Of a stretch of DNA of 64,000 bases, positions 59,447 through 64,000 are shown piece by piece. The notes under the pieces were generated by a model. That model had not been told where the DNA came from and did no database searches. It saw only the letters and a list, made by a program, of their open reading frames with translations. The stretch is taken from the NCBI GenBank assembly GCA_029204225.1, contig CM055106.1, positions 7,980,907 to 8,044,906 on the forward strand, given 5' to 3'. Both the position numbers and the translations under genes were made by a program. Each line of letters begins with the position of its first letter. Within the stretch, counting starts at the first letter, position 1. The stretch comes from Diphasiastrum complanatum. Its lineage: Eukaryota > Streptophyta > Lycopodiopsida > Lycopodiales > Lycopodiaceae.

Positions 59447-59830
59447 TGTGAAGTTTTTATCACGTGTGAACTTCACCACACACCTTACAGGATCTTACTG
59501 AGGTGTTGCGATTGCACAAGATTGATCAAAGAATAGTATGCTTGAAAAATCTAAGACAAGAGCACAATGGCATACATCTGATAAAAAAATCTAACTCTTC
59601 ACTATGAGAAATGAATGTCAGAAATAATTCTTAAGTGTTTAGTATGGGAAAAAGAGGCTGCTCTTGAGTAGAGAGAGAAAATCAAGCATGAATAACTCAA
59701 GTAGAGAGAGAATGAGTCCAAAACACCAAAATCTCAATATTCACAATATGGCAAAACATGCCCAACTTTTCCTACATGAGAGAGACTCGAATTCCTATAG
59801 TGGAGTTGCATGGAAAGTCCACTCAACTGA
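59447..59830 (-). mobile_element. Copia LTR fragment, second copy of the 9.56-kb LTR
   Basis: Starts TGTGAAGTTTTTATCACG, matching 9562-9580, and stays colinear to about 59830, including ACTGAGGTGTTG and GAGAGAATGAGTCC. It ends at the integrase fragment that follows. Confidence 0.75.
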
Positions 59831-59834
59831 ACTT

Positions 59835-60275
59835 ATTCTTCATCAAGTGGTTCATCTTGAGGTGGTTGGTTGCTGCAGTTTCATTCCCAATAAACTACTT
59901 GGATAGATCATCACTATCCCTCTCTTCATCACCAAACTTGTGAACCTCATCAAACACCACATCATGTTCATGTGTCATCCAATTGACTCGTAGCATCAAT
60001 GTTCTCTTGTATGTTCACCATGCCCAATAAAAATGCACTTAAAAGTTTTTTTCTATATCTTGCTCCTCTTGCTCTTGGAAATCTGAACATACACTCTACA
60101 TTCAAACACTCATAGGCCATTAAACAACTCATCATGAGTGTAATTTAGAATGACAACCATCAGGCTCTATTTCTACAAGAAAATTGTCGTGCATATAGCC
60201 TCATCCCAAAATGAATTAGCAACTCTCATGTGGGCCATCATTGCTCTAGTGGATTATACCACTATGTGCGTGTGA
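59835..60275 (-). pseudogene. Copia integrase C-terminal fragment
   Basis: The minus strand reads RAMMAHMRVANSFWDEAICT and, after stops, VFECRVYVQISKSKRSKI...KKTFKCIFIGHGEH. These are the copia integrase C-terminal block and the FGCxAYVHhSKxKRxKFDxKxxxCIFhGY-like motif. It meets plus-strand copia I copy 2 head-on near 60275. Confidence 0.75.
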
Positions 60276-62130
60276 TGTGAAGTTTGATGAGTCCACATTC
60301 CCTGTACTAAAAGACGAAAGAGGCCATGAGATCTTCACACTTTTGCCTATTCAAGAGGGAAATTGAGGACAGACATCAAATCAGAATGTAAAGCTGCAGA
60401 CTCCAGAGCAGTAGGAGGCAGAGGATCAACCCCATGAACAAGAAACATTCGAACAATGATGAAACGAACCTCGAAGGTCAACAAGACAAAGAAGACCTCC
60501 AGACTGCTACTCTGACAATCTTCAATGGAGCGAAGACATGCAGTTTGAATACTGCAGCTTCATAGAAGAGCCAACAATATACCAAGAAGCTATCCAGAGT
60601 CCAGAGGAAGAATTCTGGAAGTAGACAATGTTAGAGGAGATTGAGTTAATGAGGTGAAACGAGTCATGGACATTAGAGCCACTGCCAGAAAATAGGAAGA
60701 TAGTCGACTGCAAGTGGGTATACAAGAAAAAGATGAAATCAGATGGTACCATTGGCCGCTACAAAGCAAGGCTTGTCGCGAAGGACTACACATAGAGATA
60801 TGGTGTTGACTATTTCGACACATATTCACCCATGGTCAAGACAAGCATAAGGCTACTCCTTGCATACACCACACAGTCTGGAAATTCTCCAGATTGACGT
60901 GAATACAGCCTTTCTCCATGGAGATCTAGAGGAGGAGATATTCTTGAAACAGCCAGAAGGTTATGAAGACCCCGACAATGGACAATATGTCTGTCGATTG
61001 CAAAGATGCATCTATGGTCTAAAACAGACATCACGAGCCTGGTACAAAAAGCTTGATGGTCTTTTGAAGTCTCTAGACTTCGATCCTTCTCAACCATACT
61101 GCAATGTCTATATTAAAAGAGTAGGAAAGGATTTGTGATACTGACCATTTTTGTGGATGATTCGCTGATGATAGAAAATTCCTTGATGTTGATCAAAGAC
61201 ACGAAGAGTCAAATTTCTGAAAGTTATGAAATCATATATCTTAACGAAATGCCTAGGGCGGGAGATCAGAAGAGATCAAACAAAAGGCAAAATACACTTG
61301 AGTCAGTCTGAATATGCTAGAAAAGTGCTAAAGCAGTACCACATGATGGACTACAAGGAAAAGGCTACACCAATGATAGCTGGAGCTCACGAAACAAGAC
61401 TGCCCAAAAACAGAAGAGAAAAAACAGAAGATGGCAGGTATACCCTACCAGAACTTAATCAGTAATCTGAAGTACTTAACAATTTGTACCAGACCCAATC
61501 TGGCTTTCTCTATTTATGCATTGAGCCAGTTCTCTTCAACTTCTGGCATGGCACATTGGCAAATGGCCAAACGAATCCTACAGTATCTGAAGGATACCTA
61601 GAATATGGGATTAACCTATAGAGCTGAAAATGATGAAAAAGGATTTGAGCTGCACCACTATAGTGATGCAAGCTAGGGAGCTACAAAGATGATAGCAAGT
61701 CCATTATTGGAGGATGTACAATAGCGTGTGGAGCTGCAATCAGCTGGATATGCAAAAGGCAAACCTTGGTGGCTCAATCCTCTTGCGAAGCTGAATATGT
61801 TGCAGCTTCAAAGGTCATGAATGAGGTAGTGTGGCTATAGATGATGTTGGAGGCAATCGGGATACAACAAGAAGGGCCAAGCACGATGATGATGGACTCT
61901 CAGAGTGCCATCTATCTGTCCCAGGATCCTATCTTCCATTCAAAGACAAAGCACATACCTCTGAAGTACCATCACATTTGAGATTTAATCTTGAAAGGAG
62001 AGCTCCACGTCCAGCATGTCAAATCAGAAAATATGATTGCAGATTTGCTCACAAAACCATTTGACAAGCCACTCTTTGCCAACCAAAGAAAGGCAATTGG
62101 ATTAAATGAACAAAGCTGCAAGGTTCAAGA
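60276..62130 (+). pseudogene. Copia I, copy 2: linker, RT and RNase H
   Basis: Begins at DVKFDESTFPVLKDERGHEIF, the same point that survives in copy 1, and continues with the RT: NRKIVDCKWVYKKKMKSDGT, DVNTAFLHGDLEEEIFLKQPEGY, CIYGLKQTSRAWYKKL and TIFVDDSLM. Connection and RNase H follow (LVAQSSCEAEYVAASK, MIADLLTKPFDKPLF), with many stops and frameshifts. It ends with the purine tract TCAAGAGGGAG and TGTC, after which the LTR is replaced by minus-strand copia K. Confidence 0.9.
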
Positions 62131-62146
62131 GGGAGTGTCTTATTGT

Positions 62147-62921
62147 CTAAATTGTCTTAAGGTATCTCTTACTTCTTGGCTTTGTAAAGATATCAGCTGT
62201 CATTTCCTCTGTGGGTATGAAGACTATCTTCAGTATCTTCTTCTCGACTAAGTCCTCAATCACATGATACTTGATAGCTATGTGCTTCATTTTCGAGTGA
62301 AATACATGATCTTTTGTAAGATAGATTGCTGAAGTGTTACCCATTAATAAAACATAAGGTTCAAATCTAAATTCATCAAATTCTTCCATTATCTATCTAA
62401 TCCAGATCAGCTCATTTTCCATCTTGGCTGCTGCTACATATTTTGCTTCACAGGAAGATTGAGCTATAAAGGTCCACAAATGTCAGAATGTATCATCTCC
62501 AAGAGCTTTGTTGTCTTGAAGAAGGGTATCCTTGACATTTTGCCTTTGTTATATGCTTCACATGACTTTAGACTATTTGCATCTTTGATGCTTGCATCGG
62601 TAAATACTGAATTTTGACTGGCTTTGTATAGAGCCATCGTATTCGTATGACATAGCCTTCTGTGCCATAAGATGTCAATGGACTCATGAATCTGGTGTGT
62701 CTGTTCAGTTGGAACACGTCTCTTCAAATGGTACAGTTGCCTTTGTGCCTTTTATGTGTAATGATGTGAGTGTTGTTTGCTTCGGTCACTTCACATGAAT
62801 CATCTCCAAAGGTAATACTCATGCGTGCATCAGCCAACTTCACGATAAATAATAGATCCTTTTGGAGTGTTGGGATGTATAACACGTCGTCAAGCTTCCT
62901 ATCTCCGTTGTTGGCATACAT
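62147..62921 (-). pseudogene. Copia K: protease/pre-integrase joined to RNase H
   Basis: Minus strand from 62921: KLDDVLYIPTLQKDLLFIVK, then ILWHRRLCHTNTMALYKAS and SLKSCEAYNKGKMSRIPF...MIHSDICGPL. At about 62464 it runs straight into IAQSSCEAKYVAAAKMENEL and later HIAIKYHVIEDLVEKK...MTADIFTKP. Integrase core and the whole RT have been deleted at a single junction. Confidence 0.85.
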
Positions 62922-62924
62922 CCA

Positions 62925-64000
62925 TAGTCGGCCTATTCCACTTACTTGGTGTCATGTCCATGACCAGTACATAGGATTCAGTATACTCCTAGTCTTGGAT
63001 ATACGATACTCCAATAAATCAAGCTGTTAGTTATGCCACGTCATATTGGACGTGACCCAAAAGTAGCTAATATCCTTGTGAGGCCAAGAACACACTAAAT
63101 GGAGTTAGTACAAGGTTTGGGACAGTCAAGGCATGTGTAGAGTTATCAAAAGCAATCTATGAATAGGTGGTCCATGCATGAGGACTCTATTCTAGATGGA
63201 TCTATGTATAGGGGAGTTAGGACCTTGCATGACCATGTGCACAGGAGGCTTCAGGCTCTATATAAGGAGGCTAAACTCGCCCTACTCCTCACATTTGTGG
63301 TTGATTCATTGCCAGGTTTTCACTCTACTTTTATGCTTCCTATTCCTTGGCTTGGGGGTGAAGCTTCTAGAATTGATTGGTTGCTTCTAATTGGTTGGGT
63401 GGTTTCTCCATAGTGTGTTTTCCATTGTGTTTGTCTTGTAAGCAAGATATTGAGGAGTCAATCAGTTCTTGACATAGTGGCTTCTATGTAACATAACTCG
63501 CCAGACCCATAAAACACAATTCATGTTTGGGCAAATTTGAATTTTCGGTCCGGTAGATTGGAAGCATACTATTGGCTGGTGTGCACGGCCATTGGTTGAC
63601 TAAACTGCTTGGGTTAACCTCAAGTTAAAATTATCTTGGGACTCACAAATAGGTTTGGCGCCTATCATGCTCTGGACTCTCATATTGACAAGTTCAAATG
63701 TGAGACTCTTCAAGCTATGGCGATGAGAAGGAGACCGAGATCCTTGATATTCTTTACAATGTTTTATAATGAGAGGGAAGATGATGGCACATGGATTGCC
63801 CATGAATAGCATAAGGCTTCTTGGGTACTGATGCATCCATCGGCGAGGGGCTTTTCGCCAAAAGAAAAAGGCCAAGTATATATATAGATCTTATTGGAAA
63901 GGGCGGATTATTGATTTCAAAGTTTCTCCAAGAGGACAAACCATTTCAGAGGTGCTTATTCAACATGTTTATATGCATTCAGAAATTAATGTGGAGGTTG
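62925..64000. other. No gene recognised
   Basis: A faint continuation of the copia K protease region may extend to about 63050. Beyond that there is no supported coding frame, LTR or RNA gene. Confidence 0.45.

Overview
This is nuclear DNA from a plant with a large, transposon-filled genome. It carries Ty1/copia and Ty3/gypsy LTR retrotransposons with plant-type primer-binding sites (the initiator tRNA-Met type TGGTATCAGAGC and the Athila/Tat-type TGGCGCCGTTGCCGGGGA), a CACTA (TNP2) transposase relic, long GA/CT and TA microsatellites, and a gene with GT-AG introns. The sequence does not fix the species. A TE load this dense would suit a fern, a gymnosperm or another large-genome plant, but that is a guess. 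No bacterial genes, rRNA genes or CRISPR arrays were seen.

Layout. 0-6.5 kb: end of a copia element, an LTR with a (GA)90 tract, a primer-binding site, a tandem-repeat leader packed with CACGTG boxes, and a decayed accessory ORF. 6.5-11 kb: copia fragments, mostly minus strand, nested in one another. 13 kb: a SWIM zinc-finger ORF. 13.76-19.33 kb: a complete, very young LTR element (called A) with a 1046-codon gag-like ORF and no pol. 19.6-23.2 kb: a gypsy gag relic, a pair of hairpins and a 987-bp inverted-repeat element. 24.2-26.0 kb: a four-exon coiled-coil gene assembled here from split reading frames, the best host gene in the window. 29.7-37.7 kb: a gypsy element (G) with a long-LTR element (H) inserted in its gag. 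37.7-41.1 kb: CACTA transposase relic, a palindrome-rich tandem repeat and a 401-codon unknown frame. 42.4-48.0 kb: a copia relic (D) split by a non-autonomous element (B), which is joined to a 378-bp TRIM whose two LTRs each contain a complete tRNA-like cloverleaf. 48-51 kb: an unknown coiled-coil ORF decayed only by stop codons, followed by a gypsy-type LTR. 51.2-62.9 kb: two damaged copies of one copia family (I), other copia pieces and LTR fragments nested and inverted among them.

Three themes stand out. (1) Elements A and B, and a fragment near 4 kb, appear to belong to a group in which a copia-type gag is followed by a long unknown region in place of integrase and reverse transcriptase; they would depend on enzymes from full copia elements. 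(2) The palindrome CACACGTGTG recurs in LTRs and leaders of different families, and a separate array holds 16 CACGTG boxes in about 1 kb. (3) The 378-bp TRIM places internal pol III promoter boxes inside an LTR.

All calls come from reading the sequence by eye. Element borders supported by paired LTRs or target-site duplications are firm; other borders are approximate.
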